Origin: an uncultured Muribaculaceae bacterium
Lineage (GTDB): Bacteria > Bacteroidota > Bacteroidia > Bacteroidales > Muribaculaceae
Length of the DNA stretch: 55,076 nucleotides
NCBI GenBank assembly: GCA_945931475.1
Contig: CAMEPD010000005.1
Coordinates: forward strand, 1 to 55,076
Reading direction: 5' to 3'
The notes under the pieces were generated by a model, which saw only the letters and a program-made list of their open reading frames with translations, searched no databases and was not told the origin of the DNA. Within the stretch, counting starts at the first letter, position 1; every line of letters begins with the position of its first letter. This document shows, piece by piece, positions 1 to 9,038 of the stretch. The position numbers were made by a program, and so were the translations under genes.

Positions 1-23
1 GGAGAAACATCCAAATAATCGAA

Positions 24-60
24 TTGGTTACTATTAAGAGGCTGTTTAAAAATAATTTTG
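24..60 (+). promoter_or_regulatory. Candidate promoter of greA
   Basis: A TAATTTTG box at 53-60 matches the Bacteroidetes -7 consensus TAnnTTTG. The nearest TTG (24-26) is about 26 bases upstream, longer than the usual 19-21, so the -33 element is doubtful. A transcript starting near 67 would leave a leader of about 35 bases before the ATG at 102. Confidence 0.4.
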
Positions 61-101
61 AACCGTTACTTACTACGAATAAATTAATAAAATCGAATAT
101 C

Positions 102-572
102 ATGGCATTAACTTACATGACAAAAGAGGGCTACGACAAGAAAATGAAAGAAATAGCCTTCCTCGAATCGGTGGAACGTCCCCGCGTTTCGGCAGCCATT
201 GCCGAAGCCCGCGACAAGGGCGACCTCTCGGAAAACTCGGAATACGATGCTGCCAAGGAGGCTCAGGGTCTCCTGGAGATGAAGATAGCCAAACTCAAGG
301 ACTTGGTTGCCAACGCCCGTATCATCGATGAGTCGAAACTTTCGAAGGACGAAGTGGCTATCCTGTCGAAGGTGAAAATCAAGAATATGGCCAACGGCAT
401 GACCATCGAATACACCATCGTGGCCGACTCCGAGGCCAACCTCCGCGAGAAGAAAATCGGCGCTTCGACCCCCATCGCCAAAGGGCTGCTCGGCCACAAG
501 CTCGGCGACGTGGTGGAAATCCGTGTCCCTGCCGGGCTGATGAAGTTCGAGATTATGGAGATTTCATTCTAA
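102..572 (+). CDS. greA: Transcription elongation factor GreA
   Basis: GreA (156 aa) binds the RNA polymerase secondary channel and stimulates cleavage of backtracked transcripts. An N-terminal coiled coil (about residues 1-75) carries the acidic tip GDLSENSEY with D41 and E44, the residues that act in cleavage. The C-terminal FKBP-like domain follows (about 80-156). The length is normal for the family. An in-frame GTG at 24 would add 26 residues with no GreA homology and would start upstream of the -7 box, so ATG 102 was chosen. A HIT-family gene follows 35 bases later on the same strand. Confidence 0.95.
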   Translation: MALTYMTKEGYDKKMKEIAFLESVERPRVSAAIAEARDKGDLSENSEYDAAKEAQGLLEMKIAKLKDLVANARIIDESKLSKDEVAILSKVKIKNMANGMTIEYTIVADSEANLREKKIGASTPIAKGLLGHKLGDVVEIRVPAGLMKFEIMEISF

Positions 573-607
573 TCCGCACCGCCACCCCCCCTGAATCCGT
601 CACAATT

Positions 608-1000
608 ATGGCTACACTGTTTTCACGTATCGCTGCCGGCGAAATCCCTTCGTACAAGGTGGCCGAGGACGACAAGCACTTCGCTTTCCTCGATATCAAC
701 CCGGTTCACCCGGGCCATGTTCTGGTAATCCCCAAGAAGGAGGTCGACTATCTCTTCGACCTGCCCGACGACGAATATGCCGCCCTGCTGCTCTTCGCCA
801 AGAAGGTCGCAAAAGCACTCAAAAAGGCAATTCCCTGCACCAAAGTGGGTGTAACGGTAATCGGCCTGGACGTGCCGCACGCCCATATCCATCTTGTACC
901 CATGGACAAGGGGAACGATATGGATTTCTGCGGCAAGAAGCTCACCCTTCCCGACGAGGAGATGAAGCGCATCGCCGCCGCCATCGCCGCCGAATTCTGA
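608..1000 (+). CDS. HIT family nucleotide-binding hydrolase (HINT-like)
   Basis: Protein of 130 aa with the histidine triad HAHIHLVP at residues 91-98 (H91, H93, H95). It also has the family N-terminal features: FSRIAAGEIPSYKV and the helix-preceding HPGHVLVIPKK. HIT proteins hydrolyse phosphoramidates or AMP-linked substrates; the physiological substrate of bacterial HINT-like members is usually unknown. It is cytoplasmic, with no signal peptide. It lies 35 bases after greA and 34 bases before a lipoprotein gene, so co-transcription is likely. Confidence 0.9.
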   Translation: MATLFSRIAAGEIPSYKVAEDDKHFAFLDINPVHPGHVLVIPKKEVDYLFDLPDDEYAALLLFAKKVAKALKKAIPCTKVGVTVIGLDVPHAHIHLVPMDKGNDMDFCGKKLTLPDEEMKRIAAAIAAEF

Positions 1001-1034
1001 CACCTAACAACCACCACCTTATCCTGAATCCTCA

Positions 1035-2120
1035 ATGAAGAAGCTGATATATACCGCCGCCGGACTTACAGCCCTGACGCTGGCATCGTGCGGCAGCAGC
1101 GAGTGGAAAGTCGAGGGTAAAATCGACGGAGCCGCCGGAAAAGACATCATACTCGAGGCCGCCAACGAAGCCGGCGCCTGGTATGGTGTCGACACCATGA
1201 CGGTAGCCGACGACGGCACATTCGCCTTCAACGGTGCCCCGGCCGGCCATCCCGAAATATACCGTGTACGCATCGGCTCGGAAGCTGCATACTTCCCCAT
1301 CGACTCGCTCGAGACCATCACCTTGACCGGCAAAATCGGCAACCTGGCCAACGGCTACACCATAGCCGGCTCCCCAGAAGCAGACAATATGCAGCGGGTC
1401 AACCAGTTGCTCGACTCGACAACCAAAGCCGGCGGTGAGCAGGCCATCGTCGGCAACGAACAGCTGAAGCGACGCCTGTCGGACGTGGTGCTCCGCAATC
1501 CCGCCGGCATGACGGCCTACTACACCATCTTCCGCCGTGTGGGCAACACGCAGGTGTTCGACCCGGCGGTATCGTTCGACAACCGCATCATCGGCGCCGT
1601 GGCCAATGCCTTCAACGAGAAGCGTCCCTCCGACCCGCGCACCAAGATGCTCACCGAGCTGTTCATCAGGAACCGTCGCAACACACAGGCTACCGACACC
1701 ATAGTCGCCACTGAAATCAAGCACCCCGACATCGCCCTGGCCGACATCAACGGCAAAGTACACCGCCTCTCCGACGAGACCGGCCGCGGAAATGTGGTAA
1801 TCCTGAACTTCACCGCGTACTCAGCGCAGGAGGGTCCGGCCCTCAACGTGCGTCTCAACGAGATTTACAACGCCCATAAGAATCAGGGCTTACAGATTTT
1901 TCAGGTAGGCTTCGACCCCGACGAATACCTCTGGCGCCAGTCGGCCAAAAATATACCCTGGATAGCCGTCTACAACCCCACCAGTAACGGCGACGCCGTG
2001 CTGATGACCTACAACGTAGGCGCCCTTCCGGCCCTGTTCATTTTCAACCGCAACGGCGACCTGGTTGAGCGCGTCACCGACCTGTCGAAACTCGACGCCA
2101 CCGTCGCCAAATACCTCTGA
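1035..2120 (+). CDS. DUF4369/thioredoxin-fold lipoprotein lacking the CxxC motif
   Basis: Protein of 361 aa. The signal peptide ends in the lipobox LASC (residues 16-19), so C19 should be lipidated. Residues about 22-120 resemble the DUF4369 beta domain common in Bacteroidetes TlpA-like proteins. From about residue 230 a thioredoxin/AhpC-like fold follows (GNVVILNFTAY, then VGALPALFIFNRNG). Where TlpA proteins have WCxPC, this one has YSAQEG, so no catalytic cysteine is present. The cis-proline context (ALPALF) remains. A redox role is therefore unlikely and a binding or structural role in the periplasm is possible. Downstream glycosyltransferase genes start 5 bases after the stop. Confidence 0.8.
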   Translation: MKKLIYTAAGLTALTLASCGSSEWKVEGKIDGAAGKDIILEAANEAGAWYGVDTMTVADDGTFAFNGAPAGHPEIYRVRIGSEAAYFPIDSLETITLTGKIGNLANGYTIAGSPEADNMQRVNQLLDSTTKAGGEQAIVGNEQLKRRLSDVVLRNPAGMTAYYTIFRRVGNTQVFDPAVSFDNRIIGAVANAFNEKRPSDPRTKMLTELFIRNRRNTQATDTIVATEIKHPDIALADINGKVHRLSDETGRGNVVILNFTAYSAQEGPALNVRLNEIYNAHKNQGLQIFQVGFDPDEYLWRQSAKNIPWIAVYNPTSNGDAVLMTYNVGALPALFIFNRNGDLVERVTDLSKLDATVAKYL

Positions 2121-2125
2121 TAAAT

Positions 2126-2965
2126 ATGCCGGCGCCAGGACACATACAACTGCAGGTGCTCATCGTCACCCATCAGCCCGCAGGGGCCGCGAGGGTTGCC
2201 GCGATGAATCTGCCGTGTGTCGCGGGCGTCGAATACCTTGTATCGTGGCAGAATCACGGCGACGCGCCTCTGCCCCCGGAACTGAACCGCGATGACGTGA
2301 CCGTACACCGCTTCGACCGCCCCGGGGTGAGTGCCAACCGCAACAACCTGCTTCGCTTGGCCTCAGCCCCCTTCGTGCTTGTGGGCGACGACGACCTGCA
2401 ATACTCCGCCGAGGGGCTCGCGGCCGTGCTCCGGTGCATGGAATCACACCCCGAGACTGACTACTTCTCGTTCCGCTACACGGGCGCCGACCGCAAAGGC
2501 TACCCCGACGCCGAGTGCAATCTCGCCCGATTGCCCCGAAATTTCTACCAGACGGCCTTCGAAGTGGGGCTCAACCGCCGTGGCCGCGCCGCCGCGCTGC
2601 AGTTCAGCGACTATTTCGGCCCTGGAGCGCCGCGTTTTGCGGCCTCGGAAGACGAGATGCTGCTGGCCTGCGCGCGCCATCAGGGGTTGAGCTGCCGGTT
2701 CTTCCCCCTGACAGTGGCGGAGCATCCGGGGCTCACCACCGGCAGCCGGCCCACCGCCACCCGGGGCATCCTGGCATCGAAAGGGGCCATGATAGGGCTT
2801 TGTTACCCCTGGAGCAGCCCCGCGCGGGTTGTTCTGGCATCGTGGCGCGAATCGCGCCGTGGCCGCATGGCGTTCCTACCGGCCCTCCGGGCCATTGCTT
2901 CGGGCGCAAGATACGCCCTTTTTCATCGTAACAAACTATTCAACAGCGGCAAAAATGAAAGCTGA
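2126..2965 (+). CDS. Glycosyltransferase family 2-like protein
   Basis: Protein of 279 aa with a GT-A-like start (LQVLIVTHQPAGAA), the family pattern GVSANRNNLLRLA and the acidic metal/nucleotide-binding motif VGDDDLQYS at about residues 89-97. A second acidic motif, ASEDEMLLACA, lies near residue 175. No membrane segments are evident. It starts 5 bases after the lipoprotein stop and overlaps the next glycosyltransferase by 11 bases, which suggests translational coupling. The donor and acceptor sugars cannot be read from the sequence. Confidence 0.75.
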   Translation: MPAPGHIQLQVLIVTHQPAGAARVAAMNLPCVAGVEYLVSWQNHGDAPLPPELNRDDVTVHRFDRPGVSANRNNLLRLASAPFVLVGDDDLQYSAEGLAAVLRCMESHPETDYFSFRYTGADRKGYPDAECNLARLPRNFYQTAFEVGLNRRGRAAALQFSDYFGPGAPRFAASEDEMLLACARHQGLSCRFFPLTVAEHPGLTTGSRPTATRGILASKGAMIGLCYPWSSPARVVLASWRESRRGRMAFLPALRAIASGARYALFHRNKLFNSGKNES

Positions 2966-3884
2966 ACTCTCGATAGTGATACCGGTCTACAACCGTGCCG
3001 GCATCGTGCAGCGGACTCTCGACAGTGTCCGTCACCAGACACTGCGGCCGCTCGATGTGATTTTGGTCGACAACAACTCCACCGACAACACCGCCGAGAT
3101 GCTCGCTGCATGGAAGGAGCACGTCGAAGGCCCGGGATTCTGCGTGAAAGTAGTAGCCGAAACGCAACCGGGAGCGGCCGCCGCGCGCAACCGCGGCCTC
3201 CGGGAGGTCGACACGCCGTACATGATGTTCTTCGACTCCGACGACCTGATGATGCCGCAGCACGCCGAAAGGGCGCTTCGTGCACTCAAAGCCCCGGATG
3301 CTCCCGACATCGTCGGCTGGGACGTCAAATACCTGATGCTCAATAATAAATGGCGCCGATGCCGCTTCTTCGAAAAGGATTACCTCTGGAATAATCTCAC
3401 ACACGGCATGATGTCGACGCTACGTTACGCCGCCCGCACATCGATTTTCCACAAAGCCGGGGGCTGGAACCCGGAGATTCGGGGTTGGGACGACATTGAG
3501 TTAGGCACCCGAATACTGCTTGCCGACCCGAAAATTGTCAAGCTGAAAGGCACACCCACCGTTACGGTATGCTCGCAGGCCGATTCCATCACCGGCGAAG
3601 CATACACACCGTCGTCGACCCTGTGGGAGCGTGCCCTCGACGAGATTGAAAACTCTCTGGCGCGCGCCGGCCATCCCACCGAAGCCGTTGAGCTGAAGCG
3701 CTGCGTGCTGGCCGGTCTCTACGTAGCCGAGGGCTCGCCCGAGGAGGGGATTCGCCTGTATGAGACCACCATACCGAAAACACCGTCGCGGTTCAAGCGC
3801 TCGATGTTGCGCTTCGCCTTCCGCTACACGGCTTTAGGCGGCCGTGGAGTCGCACGCCTGCTGCGGCCGTTCTTCAAAATCTGA
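2955..3884 (+). CDS. Glycosyltransferase family 2
   Basis: Protein of 309 aa starting MKAELSIVIPVYNRAG, the classic GT2 N-terminus. A nucleotide-binding loop (VDNNSTDNT), the DxD-type motif FFDSDDLMMP and the catalytic-base region GWDDIELGTR follow in order. The ATG at 2955 was chosen because it begins the GT2 fold; an in-frame upstream start would add 42 unrelated residues. The start lies inside the end of the preceding gene. The protein probably transfers a sugar from a nucleotide donor to a surface glycan at the inner face of the membrane. Confidence 0.85.
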   Translation: MKAELSIVIPVYNRAGIVQRTLDSVRHQTLRPLDVILVDNNSTDNTAEMLAAWKEHVEGPGFCVKVVAETQPGAAAARNRGLREVDTPYMMFFDSDDLMMPQHAERALRALKAPDAPDIVGWDVKYLMLNNKWRRCRFFEKDYLWNNLTHGMMSTLRYAARTSIFHKAGGWNPEIRGWDDIELGTRILLADPKIVKLKGTPTVTVCSQADSITGEAYTPSSTLWERALDEIENSLARAGHPTEAVELKRCVLAGLYVAEGSPEEGIRLYETTIPKTPSRFKRSMLRFAFRYTALGGRGVARLLRPFFKI

Positions 3885-3888
3885 CGTG

Positions 3889-4899
3889 ATGGGAAACGAC
3901 GAACGCCTGCCGAAAGTTTCGGTGATAATGACAGTCTATAATCAGGAGGGCACGCTTGCAGCAAGCCTCGATTCGGCGTTGGCCCAAATGACGAACTTCC
4001 CCTTTGAAATCGAGCTGGCCGACGACTGTTCCACCGACTCCACCCCCGAAATATGCCGTCGTTACGCCGAGCGCTATCCCGGCCGCATACGTTTGACACT
4101 CAATGCTAAAAATCTCGGCATTCCGCGCAACTACTTCGAGACGCTGCGCCGCTGCCGTGCACCCTATATAGCCGACCTCGCCGGCGATGACCTCTGGACC
4201 GACCCTCACAAACTGGCCCGTCAGGCGGCGATTCTCGACGCCGAGCCCGATGTGACGTTGGTGCACACAGCCTGGAAGTATCTTCACGGTGATACGGGCC
4301 TCACCTCCCCTACCCCGTTCACCGGCAATGAGCCGTGGCTGGCCCCGCGCATCGACGGCCGCACGCTCATCGCGCCGATGCTGTCGGTACACAATGCCAT
4401 GGCCGTGCACTCATGCACCGCCATGTTCCGCAAAGACACATTTCTTAAGGCATACGCCGAAGATTCCGAACTGTTTGACACCGACGAATACCGCTGTGAG
4501 GACCTACAGTTGCTCAGTTCCCTGGCATACGCCGGAACGGTGGCATACATACCGGATGTGACTCTCAGCTACCGCGTCGGTTCGGCGGGGCAGATTACCT
4601 CGACATCAGATTTCCGGCGCGCTTACCGCTTCAATTTCGGAACACTGCGGCTGCGGTTACGGCTTCAGTTGAAATACGGCATTGTTTCGGAGGCCATTAC
4701 CTCCAAAATCCGCACGCTCTGCGACTACACGGTGGGCCTGGCGTTTTTAGGCACCGACCGGGAGGCGCTTGCAGAAATGAGGGATTTTATCCGCGAAAAC
4801 CGGCTGAAAGTTTCCACACCCACCCGCTTCAAGCTGTTCCTGGGCTCTCATCCTACAATGCTTCGCGCCGTGCGACGCCTTGTCGGCAGCAAAGCGTAA
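3889..4899 (+). CDS. Glycosyltransferase family 2
   Basis: Protein of 336 aa beginning MGNDERLPKVSVIMTVYNQEG. GT2 hallmarks are VSVIMTVYNQ, the loop ADDCSTDSTPEI and the acidic motif DLAGDDLWTD near residue 105. ATG 3889 is 4 bases after the previous stop; an in-frame upstream ATG at 3844 would overlap the previous gene by 41 bases and adds no homology. It is the last of three consecutive GT2 genes. It ends 13 bases from the convergent thioesterase gene, with no visible terminator between them. Confidence 0.85.
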   Translation: MGNDERLPKVSVIMTVYNQEGTLAASLDSALAQMTNFPFEIELADDCSTDSTPEICRRYAERYPGRIRLTLNAKNLGIPRNYFETLRRCRAPYIADLAGDDLWTDPHKLARQAAILDAEPDVTLVHTAWKYLHGDTGLTSPTPFTGNEPWLAPRIDGRTLIAPMLSVHNAMAVHSCTAMFRKDTFLKAYAEDSELFDTDEYRCEDLQLLSSLAYAGTVAYIPDVTLSYRVGSAGQITSTSDFRRAYRFNFGTLRLRLRLQLKYGIVSEAITSKIRTLCDYTVGLAFLGTDREALAEMRDFIRENRLKVSTPTRFKLFLGSHPTMLRAVRRLVGSKA

Positions 4900-4912
4900 T
4901 CCCAATAAGAAT

Positions 4913-5686
4913 TTAGCGGGGCGAAAAACGCAACAGCGAGCGGCAAAGCACCTGACCATCATGGGCAAGTTCGGCACGGGTTACCGACTCGTCGCTCCCG
5001 GCAGCTTCATCGCCCTGCTCGCGCTGCAGGCGCACCTCCACCTCTTCGTCGAAGTAAGCTTCGCGCAGGTAGGCAATCTCGAAACGGGTCAGGCGGTATT
5101 TGTCGTGAAATCCGAGACTCCACTGATTCAACAGAAGCTCGATATAGCGCGACGAATTCACGTGGCGGTTGAAATCGAGGTCGCAGTAAGTGAAACGGTA
5201 ACGCTCGGCGGTGTAATCGCTGAGCGCCCGGGGCCGCTCCGATTTGGCTACGGGGCAGCGGTCGGGCTGTGCTACCTGCGAAATCCACTCCATACGCGAA
5301 ATGTCGGCGCCGCGGCGCGTCTCGGTGTCAAGCACGGCCCAAACGGTGCGTGCCCAACCGATTACCTTGCCATCGCCGTCGAAGATGCAGAAATCTCGCT
5401 CGGAAAAGAGCCGGTTTATCGAGCACACCCAGGTCTCAATCTCATAGAAATCGTTGACTCCGGGATAGACAGCCATCTCCACGGCAACGCGCGACAGCAC
5501 CCAGGTCTGGTGAAAGTCCTTGAGGTATGCCCAGCCGATGCCAAGTTCGTTGGCATGAAGCGTGGCTACTTCAATCAGCCTGTTAATCAGCAGCGTAATA
5601 GGCATACGCCCTTGTGGATTGCACTCGGCCGGAGTCAGGAAATACCGTTTTCTGAGCGTGGGTGATAATGTCTTATTGTCGGTCAT
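4913..5686 (-). CDS. Acyl-ACP thioesterase
   Basis: Protein of 257 aa resembling bacterial FatA/FatB-type thioesterases, which release fatty acids from acyl carrier protein. Two hotdog folds are suggested: residues about 10-130 (KRYFLTPAECNPQG at the start) and about 160-257. The second holds DLDFNRHVNSSRYIE, with the Asp, Asn and His expected in the active site. The ATG at 5686 was preferred because it forms an ATGA overlap with the preceding membrane-protein stop, like two other junctions in this run; the alternative at 5695 is TTG. Its position as last gene of the GT-C-like array is unexplained and might link fatty acid supply to a surface lipid. Confidence 0.85.
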   Translation of the reverse strand: MTDNKTLSPTLRKRYFLTPAECNPQGRMPITLLINRLIEVATLHANELGIGWAYLKDFHQTWVLSRVAVEMAVYPGVNDFYEIETWVCSINRLFSERDFCIFDGDGKVIGWARTVWAVLDTETRRGADISRMEWISQVAQPDRCPVAKSERPRALSDYTAERYRFTYCDLDFNRHVNSSRYIELLLNQWSLGFHDKYRLTRFEIAYLREAYFDEEVEVRLQREQGDEAAGSDESVTRAELAHDGQVLCRSLLRFSPR

Positions 5687-7377
5687 GGTTCGCAAATTTG
5701 TTCAAATTTAGCAATTTCGGCAGAATCTACCATGGATTTCGGCTCATATAGTGTATTTTCGCGAAGCACCTTCACCGGCACGAAGCCGTTGGCACGGAAC
5801 AGCGAATCAGTGCTCTCGAACGACAAAAACTGCAAATCTTCATTGCGCAGGAATACTGCATCGAGCTCCGATGTATATGCTTTCACCCAGCAGGCAATTT
5901 CCTCCGGGTCATAATAATGGAACCACTGCAGATGGGCCGGATTCTCTGAATTGTAGATATATTCGTAGACGTAGTGTGCGTTGCCGAAAAAGGCATACCG
6001 TATGCCATCGCGTCGGAGCTGAACGACTACCGGTGCCTCGCCGGAGAGCGACTGCCATTCCTCCGGACTATCGTAAAGCAGTTTATGATGAGGCAGTTCC
6101 TCATGTATCATCTGCCCGTCGCGATAACCGGCGACAAAATTATAACACTCATAAACACCTCTCGGGAATATCGTAAACAACATTATAAGAGCCACCACTC
6201 GACTGAATATCGGCTGCCGGTAACGGTAAACAATGGACATCAACAACGGGATACAATAGAAGAAACCAAAACGCTGCAGAATGCGGTCGCTACCCACCAC
6301 CGCTATTAATGAAAATGCAATCACCAACAACACACGCAAGGCATCTCTTTTTCCCAACCCGTGCGCGTAATGGCTAATGACCCATATCATTGCGAACAAT
6401 ACCAATGGCAGCAGATATAAACCAATGGCAACGGCGCCATGCCATTGAAAAATCATAACTATAAGGAATGAAACGGAAAGGCCAATGGCAAACCACCATC
6501 CTGTTCGGCCCCACATACGTCGATATACCAATGCCAATGCCGTGATACTCAAAATTGTAAAGTAAAAGAATGGAACACGCTTGAACTGCTCCAAATCATC
6601 GCAGGTCCATCTCATCAGGCGTCGGAGGTTATCGATGCCGGTATCATGCCCGGTGATGATATTTTCGGGCTTCCACGAATCGATATAGGCGCTGATGCTA
6701 CCCTTCATCAACAGGATCAGTGCCACAGATGCGACCGCAAACGCCGCGACGGCCCAAAGGATGTCGGGCAACGACCGGCGTCGCTCACCCCGGGGCCAAG
6801 CCAGACATATTGTCAGCAGCATCACCGGGAAGGCCACTATCGCCGGTATACGAGCCAATGTCAACGCCGCGCACAATGCACCGGCAATCAGCGCCTTAAC
6901 CCGCGTCGGGTGGTCGATGTAAGTCATCAGGCATACTAATAAGGCACTCATGAATGGGTATGCCCCCACATCCCATCCATAAAATTTAAAATAAAAGCTA
7001 TACGAGAGATAGACCACCAGGAATGCGGCGGTGCCGAGCGTCATGAACGCATTGCCGGTGCGCCGGTAATAATAAATCAGGGGTAACCCTATAGCCACAA
7101 TATAACACAATCGGGTCAGCAACCGCAATACTATCAGTTCGTTACCGAAGAGACTCACTGCCAGGTGACCCATATAGAACGACAGCATGGCTATGGGCGA
7201 ATCGCTGTAATACAAGCAGTTAAGCGCCTGATACCCTTCATCCTGAAGAAAAATAGTGCCGCGGAAACTCCCGGCTATAAAAAGCAGTAAGCTTGCTGCC
7301 ACGGCTATCCACATCACAATGAGCAGCCACCGGTGCTTCATGTCGATATATTTATGATGTCGTGAGGTCATTATCAT
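5683..7377 (-). CDS. Polytopic GT-C-like membrane protein, paralog 4 of the array
   Basis: Protein of 564 aa with a cytoplasmic start, about ten to twelve hydrophobic segments in residues 17-410 and a soluble C-terminal domain of about 150 residues. The loop after the first segment carries LQDEGYQALNC (D46, E47), in the place where GT-C glycosyltransferases (ArnT/PMT/GT39 type) have their acidic catalytic residue. Motifs shared with its three neighbours are KPENIITGHD, VGSDRILQRFGF, AHLQWFHYYD and SLFRANGFVPVK. It overlaps the upstream paralog by ATGA. I infer transfer of a sugar or similar group from a lipid carrier on the periplasmic side; the substrate is unknown and no precise family can be assigned. 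Confidence 0.7.
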   Translation of the reverse strand: MIMTSRHHKYIDMKHRWLLIVMWIAVAASLLLFIAGSFRGTIFLQDEGYQALNCLYYSDSPIAMLSFYMGHLAVSLFGNELIVLRLLTRLCYIVAIGLPLIYYYRRTGNAFMTLGTAAFLVVYLSYSFYFKFYGWDVGAYPFMSALLVCLMTYIDHPTRVKALIAGALCAALTLARIPAIVAFPVMLLTICLAWPRGERRRSLPDILWAVAAFAVASVALILLMKGSISAYIDSWKPENIITGHDTGIDNLRRLMRWTCDDLEQFKRVPFFYFTILSITALALVYRRMWGRTGWWFAIGLSVSFLIVMIFQWHGAVAIGLYLLPLVLFAMIWVISHYAHGLGKRDALRVLLVIAFSLIAVVGSDRILQRFGFFYCIPLLMSIVYRYRQPIFSRVVALIMLFTIFPRGVYECYNFVAGYRDGQMIHEELPHHKLLYDSPEEWQSLSGEAPVVVQLRRDGIRYAFFGNAHYVYEYIYNSENPAHLQWFHYYDPEEIACWVKAYTSELDAVFLRNEDLQFLSFESTDSLFRANGFVPVKVLRENTLYEPKSMVDSAEIAKFEQICEP

Positions 7378-9038
7378 TGCAAATTTTTAAACGTGGCAGA
7401 GTCGTTTTCACTGATATAAAGCGTAAAGTTTTTCAACCGTTTCACCGGCACAAAGCCGTTGGCGCGGAACAGGCTGTCGGCCTTCTCGACCTTCCGGAAC
7501 TCGCTTTCGGGATTCTCCACAAACACAGCATCCATCTCGCGGGTGTATGCCCTCACCCATTGGGCCACCTGCTCGTCGTCGTAATAGTGGAACCACTGCA
7601 GATGCGCCACCCTGTCAGCGTTGAATGTATATTCGTAAAGATAGCGCTGGTCACCGAAAAAAGCATATTTAAGGCCCCTACGACGCAACTCAGCTGCCGC
7701 ATCTCCTTCCTGCTGCACTTCTGCCCAGTTTTCGGGTTTGTCGTATAGATACTGATGATGAGGCACATCGGCATGAACCCAATTCGGATTGACGAGCTTC
7801 TTCACAGAGTTGAAGGTGTCGTAGCAGATTACCGGCGCTATGGTGAAAAGCATCGACAGTGCGATAGCCACATTCAGCATGGCCGATTTATAGCGGTAAA
7901 CCATAAAGACCATCGCAGGGATTGTATATATAAAGCCGAAGCGCACTAACAGCTGGTCGCTTCCCACAACCGGCACAAGCATAAACGCGGTGATTAACAG
8001 CACCTTCAAGGTATCACCCCGCGCCAGCCCCCCGGCTGAGATGCTGATTACGAGCAGCATCACATAGGTCAGCTCAGTCAGGAAGAGGTCGCCCACTGTC
8101 ACCTGACCGTGCCAGTCGAAACGTATGGCGATATAAAACACCGTGGTCAGCACTACGGCAAACCGCCAGCCTCCGGTACCCCATACTTTCCTGTAGATCA
8201 ATGCCAGAATCACCAATACCACAATCTGTGCATAGAACACCGTCTCGTTGATCCATCGCGTCAGGTTGAGCCGGGCGCTTTTTATCGAGTGCCATAGATT
8301 ATCCCAACCGGTGTGCCCTGTGATAATGTTTTCGGGCTTCCACACGTCGATGTAGGCGCTCACACTCCCCTTCATTATCAGGATGAGCGTCAGGGCTGTA
8401 GCGACGAACGCCACTAAGGAGATGCCCACATCCCTGAACGAGCCGCGGCGGCTGCCACGCGGCCACGACAGATATATTGTCAGCACCATCACCGGCAGGG
8501 TCACCCCCGCCGGAATGCGTGCCAGGGTCAGCGAGGCACACAGCACACCCGACAACAACGCTTTCACCCGCGCAGGGCGGTCGGTATATGTCAGAAGGCA
8601 CACCATCAACGCGCTCTCAAACGGGTAAGCCGCTGAGTCCCAAGTATAAAAACTCAGCAGGAAGCTTGGTTCTATATAATTAATCAGGTAGACAGCCATC
8701 CCGATGGCCCACCACCTGTTGCCCGTACGCCGGTAAAAGTATATCAACGGAAAGGCGATAGTCAGCAGATACATCAGATGGCTGAGCAGACGTAGCACAT
8801 AAATGCCGTCGCCGAACAGGCGTATGGCAATATTCCCGATGTAAAATGAAAGCATTGCAATGGGCGATTGACCGTAATCCATACAGTTCAGTGCCTGATA
8901 ACCTTCGTCCTGGTCGCTGATCGTTTTCTGGAATGCCCCGACGAAAAACACCACAACCGACACAACGAGCGCCGCCCACATCATCGCTATCATCCATGTG
9001 CGCTTCCTTTCTCCGGTTTGTACCGTTATCTTGTTCAT
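7374..9038 (-). CDS. Polytopic GT-C-like membrane protein, paralog 3 of the array
   Basis: Protein of 554 aa with the same architecture as its neighbours. The first segment is at about residues 17-36, then SDQDEGYQALNC with D44 and E45, further hydrophobic segments to about residue 400, and a soluble tail. Shared motifs are KPENIITGH, VVGSDQLLVRFGF, YEYTFNADRVAHLQWFHYYD and SLFRANGFVPVKRL. Start and stop form ATGA overlaps with both flanking paralogs (9035-9038 and 7374-7377), so translation is probably coupled. It is recognisable as a GT-C-fold candidate only by topology and the loop acidic pair; substrate unknown. Confidence 0.7.
   Translation of the reverse strand: MNKITVQTGERKRTWMIAMMWAALVVSVVVFFVGAFQKTISDQDEGYQALNCMDYGQSPIAMLSFYIGNIAIRLFGDGIYVLRLLSHLMYLLTIAFPLIYFYRRTGNRWWAIGMAVYLINYIEPSFLLSFYTWDSAAYPFESALMVCLLTYTDRPARVKALLSGVLCASLTLARIPAGVTLPVMVLTIYLSWPRGSRRGSFRDVGISLVAFVATALTLILIMKGSVSAYIDVWKPENIITGHTGWDNLWHSIKSARLNLTRWINETVFYAQIVVLVILALIYRKVWGTGGWRFAVVLTTVFYIAIRFDWHGQVTVGDLFLTELTYVMLLVISISAGGLARGDTLKVLLITAFMLVPVVGSDQLLVRFGFIYTIPAMVFMVYRYKSAMLNVAIALSMLFTIAPVICYDTFNSVKKLVNPNWVHADVPHHQYLYDKPENWAEVQQEGDAAAELRRRGLKYAFFGDQRYLYEYTFNADRVAHLQWFHYYDDEQVAQWVRAYTREMDAVFVENPESEFRKVEKADSLFRANGFVPVKRLKNFTLYISENDSATFKNLQ

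Noticed and set aside
1032-1763. Long minus-strand frame opposite the lipoprotein gene
   Set aside because: Antisense frame caused by high GC; low-complexity composition and no recognisable domain.
4880-5665. Long plus-strand frame opposite the thioesterase gene
   Set aside because: It is the complement of a clearly conserved gene and shows no family features itself.
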